Shown here in pieces: positions 25,666-33,997 of a stretch of DNA of 64,000 nucleotides (position 1 is its first letter; every line of letters starts with the position of its first letter). The stretch is from Actinomycetales bacterium (lineage in GTDB: Bacteria; Actinomycetota; Actinomycetes; Actinomycetales; Microbacteriaceae): positions 16,197 to 80,196 of the forward strand of contig JAATFB010000050.1 in the NCBI GenBank assembly GCA_015655415.1. The letters run 5' to 3'. The position numbers and the translations under genes were made by a program. The notes under the pieces are model-generated. The model ran no database searches. It was not told the DNA's origin and was given only the letters and a program-made list of their open reading frames with translations.

Positions 25666-26520
25666 CTACAGATACGCGGGGGAGAGGTCCAAGAAGAAGC
25701 GGGGGCTGCCAGTCGTCGCGCCGATTGGCGCCCACGCGACGACATGCGTCTCGCCCGGCCCGATCGGGAAGAAGTCGCCTCGCAAGAACCCGGACACGTC
25801 GTTCGACGCCCCATCAATCGATGCGGTCTGCGTTCGCTGATTGACTGTCACGATCGAACCGTCCGGGATGAACCTGTCGAACTCAAGTTGCTTCCCCGAC
25901 GTCTGGTCAGTGATGATGAACCCGCCGCACCCACCGCGAACGCGCAGCGTCGCCCACGTCAACGCGGTACCCGGGTTCGTGACCGTCACGCGTCCGGACG
26001 ATCCGTCATCGCCCCAGTCCTCCCAGAGGCCAGACGGTGCAGTGCCCAGCGGCCAGGTCAACCCACCACCCGACACTGCCGGGCCGGCCTCATACGTGAC
26101 GGTGTCGCCGTACATGAAGGGGTCCGTGGCGACCATGTCGACGGTGAAAGTGAACTCGAGTCGGGCCTTGTTGTCATCGAACGGCGCGGTGCGGACGGAC
26201 ACGTACCTACTCATCCGACCATCGACGTCGTCCAAGGTCACCAGAGCAGACCGGTTCGCCCCGAGTGCCGATTTCGCGACCTGCTTCGCCTGCTTCATCT
26301 CGATCCGACTCGCAGCCTTGTACCAGGCCTTGAACGAGATCGCCGCCGACTGCCGGTAGTCGTTCTGAATCCCGAACGCGCCGTGCGCCTGCGGGCGCTC
26401 ATTCACCGGCGACTTGGAGTCCGGGATCGAATCCCAGTCGATGAGGTCGCTGAAGTAGAAGCCGGTTGGGGAGACGACGTCGCCAGAGAACACGAGGCCG
26501 TTCACTGTCAACGTCGCCAT
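25666..26520 (-). CDS. Distal tail protein (Dit-like)
   Basis: The 284-residue protein lies right after the tape measure gene. The N-terminal half has LTVNGLVFSGDVVSP and RLEFTFTVDMVATDPFMYGD, the belt-domain pattern of siphophage distal tail proteins. The C-terminal half is a galectin-like beta-sandwich. It forms the ring that joins the tail tube to the host-binding tip. The start has GGAGGTCGGGG upstream. Confidence 0.78.
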   Translation of the reverse strand: MATLTVNGLVFSGDVVSPTGFYFSDLIDWDSIPDSKSPVNERPQAHGAFGIQNDYRQSAAISFKAWYKAASRIEMKQAKQVAKSALGANRSALVTLDDVDGRMSRYVSVRTAPFDDNKARLEFTFTVDMVATDPFMYGDTVTYEAGPAVSGGGLTWPLGTAPSGLWEDWGDDGSSGRVTVTNPGTALTWATLRVRGGCGGFIITDQTSGKQLEFDRFIPDGSIVTVNQRTQTASIDGASNDVSGFLRGDFFPIGPGETHVVAWAPIGATTGSPRFFLDLSPAYL

Positions 26521-26530
26521 CCCCGACCTC

Positions 26531-28957
26531 CTAAGCCGCCGCCCCCGCGAGCTCGCGCATGAACTCGCGTGCCGCCTGCCGTCCGATCAGCCGACCGTCC
26601 GTTTCGGGCGTCGTGATACTCACGTCCACCCGGCCGCCAGCACCGACACCGCCGGCGAGCAGCTTGCTGACCAGCGCGTTCGTGTTCTCGATCATCCGGT
26701 TCGTCAGACCACGGTTCGTGACCGTCTCCGCCTTGCCGCCCTCACCGAGCACCACGAGCGTGCCGCCGGCCGATGCCTCAACATCCGCACCGGCGGCCAG
26801 GTGCGGGATTCTCGGTATCTTCGGAATCCCGACAGAACCAGTGATCGCGTTGATTCCGTTGATCGCGCCGTTGACGACGTCGATGACGCCGTTCATCGCG
26901 CCCCGGATCACGCCGACTACGCCGCTGAAGGCGCTCGACACGATCGAGCCGAGAGTGCTGAACGCGCGCGAGAACGCGCCGCCAATGGTCTGCGCGATGC
27001 CGATGATCACATCCCACTGCCCGCGGAAGAACGCTGTGATCCCGGACCACACCGCATTCCACCAGCCTGAGAACGCCGAGATCGCCCCCTGCAGGAACGC
27101 CACCCCGTTCTGGATCGAACCCTGGATCAGCTTCCACACGTCAGCGAACGCCGCGCCGGCCCCTGAGAAGTTGCCGTTGAGCAGATCGACCAGGGCAGTG
27201 ATCACGTCCGCGACGAGCAGGATCGCCGGCGTCACCGCTTGAAGGATCGGTGTGAGTATCGGGCCCAGCGCAGCGGCCAGATTCGCCAGCGGCGACAGGA
27301 TCGCGGAGATCAGTGGCATCAGGCCCTGGAAGAGCGGCCCGAGTGCGGTGATCAACTGCACAAGTGAGGGACCGATCGCCTGCACGATCGGCATCAAGAT
27401 CTGCGCAAGCTGACCGATCAGCGGTGCGACCACCTGCAAGGCGGCGCCCAGTATCGGTCCGATCGTCTGCGCGAGTTGGCCCACCAGCTGAAGCAGGGGC
27501 GCGAGTGCCTTACTCACCGGACCGAGTGCAGGGAGGATCGAAAGGACCCCGGTAGCGAGCCCCTGGATCGCGGACTGCAAACCGGCGGCGATGATCGGCT
27601 TATTCAGGACGTCAGCGATCTTGCCGATCACCGTTCCGAGCGTCTGCCCGAGGATCGCCAGCGAATTGCCGATCGCCGGTCCGAGGGTGTTCAGAAGCTG
27701 CCCGATGGGAGCGAGGGCGGCTTTCAGACCTTCCGCACCGACCGCAGCTCCTTGGAAGATGGTCGTCAGTGTGGTCTGGAATGCGGGCCCGTTGACGATG
27801 TCGGCGATGCTCTTCAGCACTGCCGCGAGGGTGCCCAGGCCTCCGGATCCGGCGTTCTCGGCGGCGCTGAAGACACCGCCGATGATGCCGACGACGCTGC
27901 TGATCACGGACCCCAGCTGACTGAGGACTGTCATCGCCGTCGACACCCAGCTCTGAAGGGTGCCGTCGGACGCGACACGCGTCAGCCAAGCGTTGAAGCG
28001 GGTGGAGATGTCGGAGAACCAGGTTCCGATCGCAGGCAGATATTGGGCACCGAACTGCCCCAGCGTCGCGATGGACTGTGCGAAAGAATCCGTCCCGGCA
28101 GTGCTGTTCGTGATCGCCTGCTGCAACTGACTCATCAGGCCCTGCAGGACGCCTCCGCCGAACGCCTTCTGGAACGATGACGCGATGGACCCAACCCAAT
28201 TCCCCAGCGCTGAGGACACGCCCGCGAGGCCGGACTTCATCTGCGGGAATACGCCGTGTACGAGGTCGAGGATCGGTTGCTTCGCCCGCTCCCAGAAGTT
28301 GTCCTGGATCGTGGCCTTCAGCTGCGACCACAACGGGCTGAGCGACTGGAGTTGCGTCCCTGCGCCCTTGAGCGCGACGACCAACGCCGTGGCGCCTACT
28401 GCGGCCGCGGCGAAGAGTCCTGGAACCACTGCGCCGAGCGCAGCCAGACTGGAGAGAGCAACAGCCAGGGTGGTGAGACCACCGACGGACGACAGCGCAA
28501 TCGCACCGATTGATCCGATCGACAGCGCCAATGCGGTGAGCTTCGGGATCGCGGTGTCCAGGTTGCTGAGTCGCTCGCCGATGTCCTGCAGCGCGTTCGC
28601 GGTGACACGGCCGCCGGAGATCGCGCCGAGAGCTGCTGTGGCTTTCGCCAGCGATGCCTTGTTGACGCTCACATCGACCGGCACCGTGCGCCGACGGGTG
28701 ACCTCAGTCAGATGCGCTGAAGCAGTCCCTGTCGTGGCGTCGACGTCGAGGTTGACGGTCGTCCCGCTCCACGACTTGATGAACTTCTTCAGGTCGAGCT
28801 CGGCGCCGCCCGTGTTGATTCCGAGTGGGATGTTGAAGATCGTCGACTTCTCGATGCGCTCGAGCGACTTCTTCAGATCCGCCTTGAACCGGGTCGAGTC
28901 CGGCACAACTCGGATGCTGACGCGGCCAACACTCTTGCCACCGGGGGAGCCAGGCAT
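26531..28957 (-). CDS. Tail tape measure protein
   Basis: The 808-residue protein is the longest in the prophage. It has an N-terminal domain (GRVSIRVVPDSTRFKADLKK), long hydrophobic heptad-like stretches (residues 130-600; for example VVPGLFAAAAVGATALVVAL) and no fixed catalytic motif. It sets tail length and is ejected with DNA. At about 1.5 angstrom per residue it would give a tail of roughly 120 nm. It sits between the frameshifted chaperones and the Dit gene, the universal siphophage order. Confidence 0.93.
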   Translation of the reverse strand: MPGSPGGKSVGRVSIRVVPDSTRFKADLKKSLERIEKSTIFNIPLGINTGGAELDLKKFIKSWSGTTVNLDVDATTGTASAHLTEVTRRRTVPVDVSVNKASLAKATAALGAISGGRVTANALQDIGERLSNLDTAIPKLTALALSIGSIGAIALSSVGGLTTLAVALSSLAALGAVVPGLFAAAAVGATALVVALKGAGTQLQSLSPLWSQLKATIQDNFWERAKQPILDLVHGVFPQMKSGLAGVSSALGNWVGSIASSFQKAFGGGVLQGLMSQLQQAITNSTAGTDSFAQSIATLGQFGAQYLPAIGTWFSDISTRFNAWLTRVASDGTLQSWVSTAMTVLSQLGSVISSVVGIIGGVFSAAENAGSGGLGTLAAVLKSIADIVNGPAFQTTLTTIFQGAAVGAEGLKAALAPIGQLLNTLGPAIGNSLAILGQTLGTVIGKIADVLNKPIIAAGLQSAIQGLATGVLSILPALGPVSKALAPLLQLVGQLAQTIGPILGAALQVVAPLIGQLAQILMPIVQAIGPSLVQLITALGPLFQGLMPLISAILSPLANLAAALGPILTPILQAVTPAILLVADVITALVDLLNGNFSGAGAAFADVWKLIQGSIQNGVAFLQGAISAFSGWWNAVWSGITAFFRGQWDVIIGIAQTIGGAFSRAFSTLGSIVSSAFSGVVGVIRGAMNGVIDVVNGAINGINAITGSVGIPKIPRIPHLAAGADVEASAGGTLVVLGEGGKAETVTNRGLTNRMIENTNALVSKLLAGGVGAGGRVDVSITTPETDGRLIGRQAAREFMRELAGAAA

Positions 28958-28976
28958 GAGGTTCTCCCTTCATGGG

Positions 28977-29740
28977 TCAGCCGCCGAGGAGGCGCTGGAA
29001 GCCGGCGACGTCGAACTCAGCGACTGTGGCTGCCTGCTGAGGCTCCTCTTCACCGGGGCGCGGATATCGCGTCTCGTCAGTGAGGTCTTCGCCCGTCAGA
29101 AGGTGCGTGACCCGGTCGAAGAGGTTGGCGAGCACGACCTCGGTCCTCGACCAGCCGAGGTAGTCGGGGCCGAACTGATTCGCCCGAACCCGGGAATAGG
29201 GGACCGCGCCGAGCTCCGGCACCAACTCGAGGATGTGCCGTGCCGAGACTGCACCTGTCCACACGTCGTCGAGGCAGACGCCGTAGAACTGTTGCAGGTC
29301 GGCTCGGAGGGATGTGCCGTGCTCCTCGATCAGTTCGAGGAGCTGTTCGATTCCCCCACTGCCCTCGCGTATCGGGTGATGATCGACGTGAACTGCACAT
29401 ACTCCGCGCCCCGGGCCCACTCGATGTACTCGTCGCGGTCATGCGCGATCGACTCAGCGAAGTCGTCCGCGTCCGCGATCACGTCCAAGAGCGCTCGAGT
29501 CTCGGGAGTGTCCTTCGTCGTGTCGATGTCGATGCTGCCGTCGTCGCTGGCGAGCGCTTCGAGGCGCATCATGATCGACATGATCTTGTTTCGCTCGCGG
29601 ATACGGAGTTCGTGCGGGCCGAAAAGCTCTGGCATGTCCGCCAGGAGGCGATCCTCTTCCGCAATCTGATCGCGCTCGAGCGCGGCCTTCGATGGTTTCC
29701 TGTCTTGCGGCTTCTTCGCGCCTGCGGGCGGTGTAGGCAT
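28977..29740 (-). CDS. Tail assembly chaperone, -1 frameshift fusion product
   Basis: This is the long form made when ribosomes shift -1 at GGGGGAA (29357-29351) near the end of the upstream frame. Translation then continues as GGIEQLLELIEEHGTSLRAD to the stop at 28977. The downstream part (about 125 residues) lacks a convincing start of its own. As in lambda gpG/gpGT, both forms are expected to bind the tape measure protein and recruit tail tube subunits. The fusion is inferred from the slippery site and the hairpin. Confidence 0.75.
29322..29357 (-). promoter_or_regulatory. Programmed -1 frameshift signal
   Basis: The slippery heptamer G-GGG-GAA (minus strand, 29357-29351) is followed after 8 nt by a perfect hairpin: CTCCTCGA (29342-29335) pairs with TCGAGGAG (29329-29322) around a 5-nt loop. 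The zero frame stops 20 nt after the slip site and the -1 frame is open for over 120 codons. The layout is the standard siphophage tail-chaperone frameshift. Confidence 0.8.
29330..29740 (-). CDS. Tail assembly chaperone (short form)
   Basis: The 136-residue acidic helical protein lies between the major tail and tape measure genes, the G position of lambda. It is preceded by GAAGGAAGG and starts PTPPAGAKKPQDRKPSK. The last in-frame codons (VGESNSSSN) are read past the slippery heptamer without shifting. It acts in tail assembly and is not part of the virion in characterised phages. Confidence 0.85.
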   Translation of the reverse strand: MPTPPAGAKKPQDRKPSKAALERDQIAEEDRLLADMPELFGPHELRIRERNKIMSIMMRLEALASDDGSIDIDTTKDTPETRALLDVIADADDFAESIAHDRDEYIEWARGAEYVQFTSIITRYARAVGESNSSSN

Positions 29741-29755
29741 AGCGGACCTTCCTTC

Positions 29756-29817
29756 GTAGCGGACCGTTTGAGCTCGCCCCGCCCTGCCGGTCCGCTACCA
29801 GAGCAGGGCGGGGCGAG
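29756..29817 (-). ncRNA. Hairpin with possible pseudoknot upstream of tail chaperone gene
   Basis: On the transcript a perfect 15-bp stem (29817-29803 with 29787-29773) encloses a 15-nt loop. Ten bases of that loop (GTAGCGGACC) are complementary to GGTCCGCTAC at 29765-29756. That site sits just before the ribosome binding site of the chaperone gene. A second partial copy, GGTCCGCT, abuts the ATG itself. The stem could be a partial terminator lowering expression after the major tail gene, and the loop pairing could gate translation. No U-run follows. Confidence 0.55.
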
Positions 29818-29822
29818 TCTTC

Positions 29823-30656
29823 TTACGCGCGCGTGTACGGCAGCGGCGCGGACGCGCCAGCCGGAGTGGTCACGACGATCGGTGCGGACCCGGCGTCTCC
29901 CTCCGGCACGATGGCGACGATGTGGGAGTCGTCGATGACGATGTAGCTCGTCGCATTCGTGCCACCGAACTTCACGCCGGCAGCACCCGTGGTTCCCGCG
30001 AGCCCATTGCCGACGATCTCGACCATCGCCCCGGCCGCCGCGCCGGGCGGAGTCGCCGCAGTGACCACCGGTAGCGCTGGAACGTTCCCCGTCTTGAAGA
30101 TCTTCATCAACGCGCTGCGGCCATCGGAGAGCTTCAGCTTCTCGGGCGCGGCGGCAAGGATCGACACCCCCAGGGGAAGCTCGAAGAACTTCGTCGGATC
30201 GATCGACGGGTCATCACCGAGAGTCACGTTGGTGTTCGGCATCCAGAAACCGAGCGATCCCGTACCATCCGTTGCGAGCAGGAAGCCCTGCTTGTCGATC
30301 CCGGTACTGGACGCTGGCACGATGTAGCCGCCATCAGTGTCGGTCTCGCCGTTGAACGCGTGATCCAGGTTCGGCTGATCCAGCTGCAGTGCGTTGACCT
30401 GAAGCGACCAATTCACGGCGTCGTATGCGACGACGACGCCGTCTTGCAGCCACGAATCCAGGGAGTTCTTGTCACCGCCGTCGCGCTTGAACGCCGCGGT
30501 GTTGTCCTTCGACGTGTGGCCGAGGTTCGTCCACCCGGCCGGTTCCCCGGTCAGAGTGAACGCGGCGAGCGGATCGGCAGGGAAGGCCGCGTCCTGGTCC
30601 GCAGTGAAGAAAGTCCCGTGACCAGGCACAATCGTCTTGGTCTTGTCGACCGACAT
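29823..30656 (-). CDS. Major tail (tube) protein with C-terminal Ig-like domain
   Basis: The 277-residue protein occupies the tube position between the tail terminator and the chaperones. Residues 1-185 form the tube domain (LGHTSKDNTAAFKRDGG). The C-terminal 85 residues are an IPT/TIG-type Ig-like domain (GAMVEIVGNGLAGTTGAAG, then PIVVTTPAGASAPLPY), probably displayed on the tail surface and able to bind glycans or the host surface. A strong hairpin follows the stop codon. Confidence 0.88.
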   Translation of the reverse strand: MSVDKTKTIVPGHGTFFTADQDAAFPADPLAAFTLTGEPAGWTNLGHTSKDNTAAFKRDGGDKNSLDSWLQDGVVVAYDAVNWSLQVNALQLDQPNLDHAFNGETDTDGGYIVPASSTGIDKQGFLLATDGTGSLGFWMPNTNVTLGDDPSIDPTKFFELPLGVSILAAAPEKLKLSDGRSALMKIFKTGNVPALPVVTAATPPGAAAGAMVEIVGNGLAGTTGAAGVKFGGTNATSYIVIDDSHIVAIVPEGDAGSAPIVVTTPAGASAPLPYTRA

Positions 30657-30710
30657 GATGAATCCTCCGAAAGGTTGTGCGGACCCGCCCGTCGGGGCGC
30701 TGGAGGGTTG

Positions 30711-31130
30711 TCAGTTGCGAAGTGTCAGGCCGAACGAGCCGGCGTACTGCGACACGTTGTGGCCGGTCAGGTCGGGTGTGCCGGCGCGAGAGAAATAGGA
30801 GATGTCACTCACGTCGGACACCCACCCGACGCCATCGACCACGGCTGACCGCGGATCCGTATGCCACGCCAACACCGTCTGGTATGCGAGACGCGCCTCC
30901 TTCTTCACGGCGTCAATTCCGTTCGCGAAGACGTTGATGTCGAGAACGATGTTCCAGAGCCCCAGGCCATTCCCGGTCTGTCCGTCGCCGAGGACGTTGT
31001 ACTGCCACAGCGGGAGTTCGCCGAGTGCGTCGCTATCCGTCTCGGGGACGATTCGCTTCCCAGCGTTCGCCGTTGTGAGGAGGGTGAAGACTAGCTTCTC
31101 GGCATCCAGGAGGATGACCTGCTCAGTCAC
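30711..31130 (-). CDS. Tail terminator protein
   Basis: The 139-residue protein (MTEQVILLDAEKLVFTLLTT) lies just upstream of the major tail gene. It shows VVDGVGWVSDVSDISYFSRAGT near the end, a pattern of tail terminators, which cap the tube and join it to the head connector. Its start overlaps the preceding gene by 8 nt. The assignment rests mainly on size and position. Confidence 0.7.
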   Translation of the reverse strand: MTEQVILLDAEKLVFTLLTTANAGKRIVPETDSDALGELPLWQYNVLGDGQTGNGLGLWNIVLDINVFANGIDAVKKEARLAYQTVLAWHTDPRSAVVDGVGWVSDVSDISYFSRAGTPDLTGHNVSQYAGSFGLTLRN

Positions 31131-31461
31131 CGCTCGCCTCAGGCATCGACGCGGCTGCCTTGCCCATGTAGTGCATGCCTTTCACGTAGCCCAGCACGCG
31201 TCCGTCCGGCTGATTGCGGATGATATGGCCGAGTTCCTTCGGCACAGCGAGCGGATCGGTCGCGACCACGAGCCTGTCGGTGACACCGCGCTTTCCAGGC
31301 GTGCGAACCACGCGAATGCTCGTTGCAAAGGCGGAATCGTGATGCTTCATCGCTTCCGCTTTCGCCCGAGCGGCCAAGTCCTCAGCAACCGCATCCATCT
31401 CGGCGGACTCGCCGGCGAGCTGCGCGGCAACAATGCTGGCGGTGATGTTCACGCTGGCCAC
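31123..31461 (-). CDS. Head-tail joining / minor capsid protein (HK97 gp10-like)
   Basis: The 112-residue, helix-rich N-terminus (SAEMDAVAEDLAARAKAEAM) and C-terminal MHYMGKAAASMPEASG fit tail-completion proteins of the HK97 gp10 type. Its position between the head-closure and tail-terminator genes agrees. The overlap of 8 nt with the next gene implies coupling. Confidence 0.6.
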   Translation of the reverse strand: MASVNITASIVAAQLAGESAEMDAVAEDLAARAKAEAMKHHDSAFATSIRVVRTPGKRGVTDRLVVATDPLAVPKELGHIIRNQPDGRVLGYVKGMHYMGKAAASMPEASGD

Positions 31462-31464
31462 GCG

Positions 31465-31797
31465 TCACCTCTTCCTGAGAACGACCTCGTAGTGCCGGGT
31501 TGTCGGAGACATGTCGTACAGCTGCGCTTCGCCCACCTGGTCCCATTCGTCCCCATCGAGAGTGACGATGCAGAGCGGGTCACCGGGCCACGAGAGACAG
31601 TGGAACGATGTGGTCACGAAGTCCCGTAAGCCGAAGCTGACGATCTCATCGGACGAGAGCGGGTGACGGTTGCCGCGAACCAGGATGGGATCGCCCTCGT
31701 TCACGAGCTCGTCTTGGCCGATGCTGCCGGCTAGCTTCTTCCGCTTCTGCACGAGCGCCTTGTGGCGTGGCTTTGTGAGAAGGCTCACTCCGCCCAC
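31465..31797 (-). CDS. Head closure / head-tail adaptor protein
   Basis: The 110-residue beta-rich protein (DEIVSFGLRDFVTTSFHCLS, then AQLYDMSPTTRHYEVVLRKR) lies between the connector and tail-completion genes. It is the right size for a head-closure (stopper) protein. It overlaps the upstream gene by 13 nt. The function is inferred from order. Confidence 0.6.
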   Translation of the reverse strand: MGGVSLLTKPRHKALVQKRKKLAGSIGQDELVNEGDPILVRGNRHPLSSDEIVSFGLRDFVTTSFHCLSWPGDPLCIVTLDGDEWDQVGEAQLYDMSPTTRHYEVVLRKR

Positions 31798-32189
31798 CCC
31801 CTCTCTACGCCCAGACGAAACGTCCGCGGAATTGAGATGCCTTGGGGCCCGGCAAGGGACTCGATGTCATCATCCGTGAACCACATGTCGCCGGAAGCGA
31901 CGGTAGGACGGAGGCCGTAGCCGTAGCCGCCGTCGTTCTCGTTCGAGTACCCTTCCGGATTCCGGATCACCCGGAGCACGGCATTCGAGATCACCCTCTT
32001 GTAGAGGTTCTCAGTCAGGTCGCCGCTGGCGAGCCGAGATGTGATCTCGGCTCGCCAGCGCGACAGGGCATGATCGACGGCATCCTGGATCTGCGTCTGG
32101 ACGTATGCCGGATCGAAGGCTGTGATGTCGCCCTCGTACCGAACCTCGACGTCGTGGAGGGCGACATCAGGGATGCCGTCCATCGTCAT
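31785..32189 (-). CDS. Head-tail connector (Gp19/gp15-like adaptor)
   Basis: The 134-residue protein has VQTQIQDAVDHALSRWRAEI and NAVLRVIRNPEGYSNEN. The Arg-Asn-Pro-Glu-Gly segment is typical of phage Gp19/Gp15/Gp42 adaptor proteins, which sit between portal and stopper. It overlaps its neighbours by 4 and 13 nt. Confidence 0.72.
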   Translation of the reverse strand: MTMDGIPDVALHDVEVRYEGDITAFDPAYVQTQIQDAVDHALSRWRAEITSRLASGDLTENLYKRVISNAVLRVIRNPEGYSNENDGGYGYGLRPTVASGDMWFTDDDIESLAGPQGISIPRTFRLGVERGWAE

Positions 32190-32494
32190 TCCTGCTCGGC
32201 GTCAGCCTGGGTCAGGCGCGCGATGAGCGCGGCAGTGTCGCCATCTGTCGGCAGCTCGCGGGCGGTGAGAAGCGCCCTGAGCTCGTCGTCCGGCTTTCCG
32301 TCGTACGGTCCAGCGGCCGGAGACTCAGGAGCCTCCTCCACAACCGCATCGTCCTCGGCGTAGACGTCGTCGTTGGAGATGATCTTCTGCGCCCAGGCAG
32401 GGATCTCGTCCCCGGCCGCGAAAATCACCACCTTTCCGTCGTCCTTGCCGCCCTTCTTCTCCACGTGGACGTGGGTGCGTGCGATCTTCGCCAT
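32186..32494 (-). CDS. Phage protein with C-terminal SAP/HeH-like motif
   Basis: The 102-residue acidic protein ends YDGKPDDELRALLTARELPT-x-GDTAALIARL, the helix-extended-helix pattern seen in SAP or HeH/LEM-like motifs of small capsid-region proteins. It lies directly downstream of the capsid gene. It may be a head fibre or connector accessory protein. Confidence 0.6.
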   Translation of the reverse strand: MAKIARTHVHVEKKGGKDDGKVVIFAAGDEIPAWAQKIISNDDVYAEDDAVVEEAPESPAAGPYDGKPDDELRALLTARELPTDGDTAALIARLTQADAEQE

Positions 32495-32496
32495 GC

Positions 32497-33534
32497 TCAG
32501 ATCACCTGCGCAGCGAACGTGTAGTTCGCGGACTGGAGCACGGGCAGCACGATCGCGGACGCCAGGACGTTGTGGCCCTCGGGGTCCTCATCATGGAACG
32601 CGGCAGAGAAGATGCCGGGCATCTCGCCGCCGCTGATCCCGTACGTGGGGTTGATCGCCTCCGCAGGAATGCCCCACTGAGTCGACCCGAGCACACCGCC
32701 AACGCCGCCGAGTTGGACGCCGCCGGAAGCGGGCAGCCAGATCAGCTTGTTCGCGCTCACGATGCGTTGAGTCGACCCGTTGTAGACGACCTGGTCGTCG
32801 TTCTCGATCAACTGACCGAACCCGTACGAGGAGAAGACCGCCCGCACCTGGTCCTGGGAGATGATCGCGGGCAGCTGAGCCTGCGCGAGCCCGGTCGCTG
32901 CGCCGATGATCGATACGTTCTTCTGCAGCGCAGCCATCACCGAGCTGGAGATCATCGCCACCGCCGGGGACACCCCGGTAAGGGTCCGGTACGTCTGCGC
33001 CCACGTGGTGAGGTCGCCGAGCGCGTTCGCCGTCGGGGTCGTCCACACGGTCGCAGCGGTCACGGTGTTGCCAGCGGCGCGGCCGAAGTCGATCGTGAAC
33101 GTCAGCTTGTTCTCGTTCAGGGTGATTGTGCCGGTCTCGACAGCCTGCCCTTGCGCGAGAGCGACGCGTGCCGCGATGGCGGCTCCGAGACGCTCGGCAT
33201 AGTCCTCGAACTTGTCGCCGATCGCATCGGTCTGACCGAACAGCGTCAGCTGGTCGAACTCCGACACCCGCAGCTTGCGTGAGATCGGGGGGAGCTTGCC
33301 CTGACGGTTCTGGTTCCCCGGAGTGCGGCCGAACGGAGCCTCAGTGTCGTACGCGCGGTACGTGGCGGCTTCAGTCAGCTGCAGCGAGTTGATGTCGAAG
33401 TCGTACGAAAGGCCGAGGTTCTCGATGCTCGGCAGCCACGAAGGCAGCACGAACGACCCGAGCAGGGCGTCGGACGCTGCACGAGCAGCGGCAGTCAGCT
33501 GAGCCGCGGTACGGAAAGAATTGCTGTACACCAT
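32497..33534 (-). CDS. Major capsid protein
   Basis: The 345-residue protein starts MVYSNSFRTAAQLTAAARAA and follows the decoration gene, the standard position. Hallmarks of the HK97-fold capsid family in actinophages are the central FGQTDAIGDKFEDYAERLGAAIAARVALAQGQAVETGT (E-loop/spine region) and the C-terminal GISGGEMPGIFSAAFHDEDPEGHNVLASAIVLPVL. A longer open frame exists upstream, but ATG 33534 has GAGGGA before it and gives the normal length. Confidence 0.88.
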   Translation of the reverse strand: MVYSNSFRTAAQLTAAARAASDALLGSFVLPSWLPSIENLGLSYDFDINSLQLTEAATYRAYDTEAPFGRTPGNQNRQGKLPPISRKLRVSEFDQLTLFGQTDAIGDKFEDYAERLGAAIAARVALAQGQAVETGTITLNENKLTFTIDFGRAAGNTVTAATVWTTPTANALGDLTTWAQTYRTLTGVSPAVAMISSSVMAALQKNVSIIGAATGLAQAQLPAIISQDQVRAVFSSYGFGQLIENDDQVVYNGSTQRIVSANKLIWLPASGGVQLGGVGGVLGSTQWGIPAEAINPTYGISGGEMPGIFSAAFHDEDPEGHNVLASAIVLPVLQSANYTFAAQVI

Positions 33535-33544
33535 GTCGGATCCC

Positions 33545-33973
33545 TCAGCTCTCGAAGACGAACTCACCGGCGGTGGTCGCGGTGGTGACGTCAGAGGCGC
33601 CACCAGCACGCTGAGCAGGGACCGGCAGATTGGCGGGAATGATGAACCCGTGCTGGAGCACGGCGACCGCGACAGTGGTGGACAGGGCGCCGTTGGGCAG
33701 CAGCAGCCCCTCCTCGAAGAGGAGGAAGCTGTCGAGCTCCGATTCGCGGCCGTCCGTGGCCGTCGTGTCGTACGGGCCATACAGTCCGGACGCGGTGATC
33801 TTCGCCAGGCCGATGCCTGAGAAGAGGACCTTCGTGTCCGCGTTGAAGTGCGTGCCCGGGGTGAACTTTGAGACGTCCAGGGTACGGGTCTGTCCGGTCG
33901 ACAGGCCGTGGTCGCTTGCGAGCCACGTCTGGTCCCGGCCACCCGTCTGGGACGTGATAGTGGAGAAATCCAC
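33545..33973 (-). CDS. Head decoration protein
   Basis: The 142-residue protein (RTLDVSKFTPGTHFNADTKV, then LFEEGLLLPNGALSTTVAVAVL) fits the lambda gpD-like decoration family. Such proteins trimerise on the capsid surface and stabilise it. It lies between scaffold and capsid genes. GAAAGGAAC precedes the start. Confidence 0.75.
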   Translation of the reverse strand: MDFSTITSQTGGRDQTWLASDHGLSTGQTRTLDVSKFTPGTHFNADTKVLFSGIGLAKITASGLYGPYDTTATDGRESELDSFLLFEEGLLLPNGALSTTVAVAVLQHGFIIPANLPVPAQRAGGASDVTTATTAGEFVFES

Positions 33974-33997
33974 CGTCGTTCCTTTCGGTTGAGAGGT

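Noticed and set aside
33535..33942. N-terminal extension of the capsid protein
   Set aside because: Shadow of the decoration gene in another frame; ATG 33534 with GAGGGA gives the usual length.
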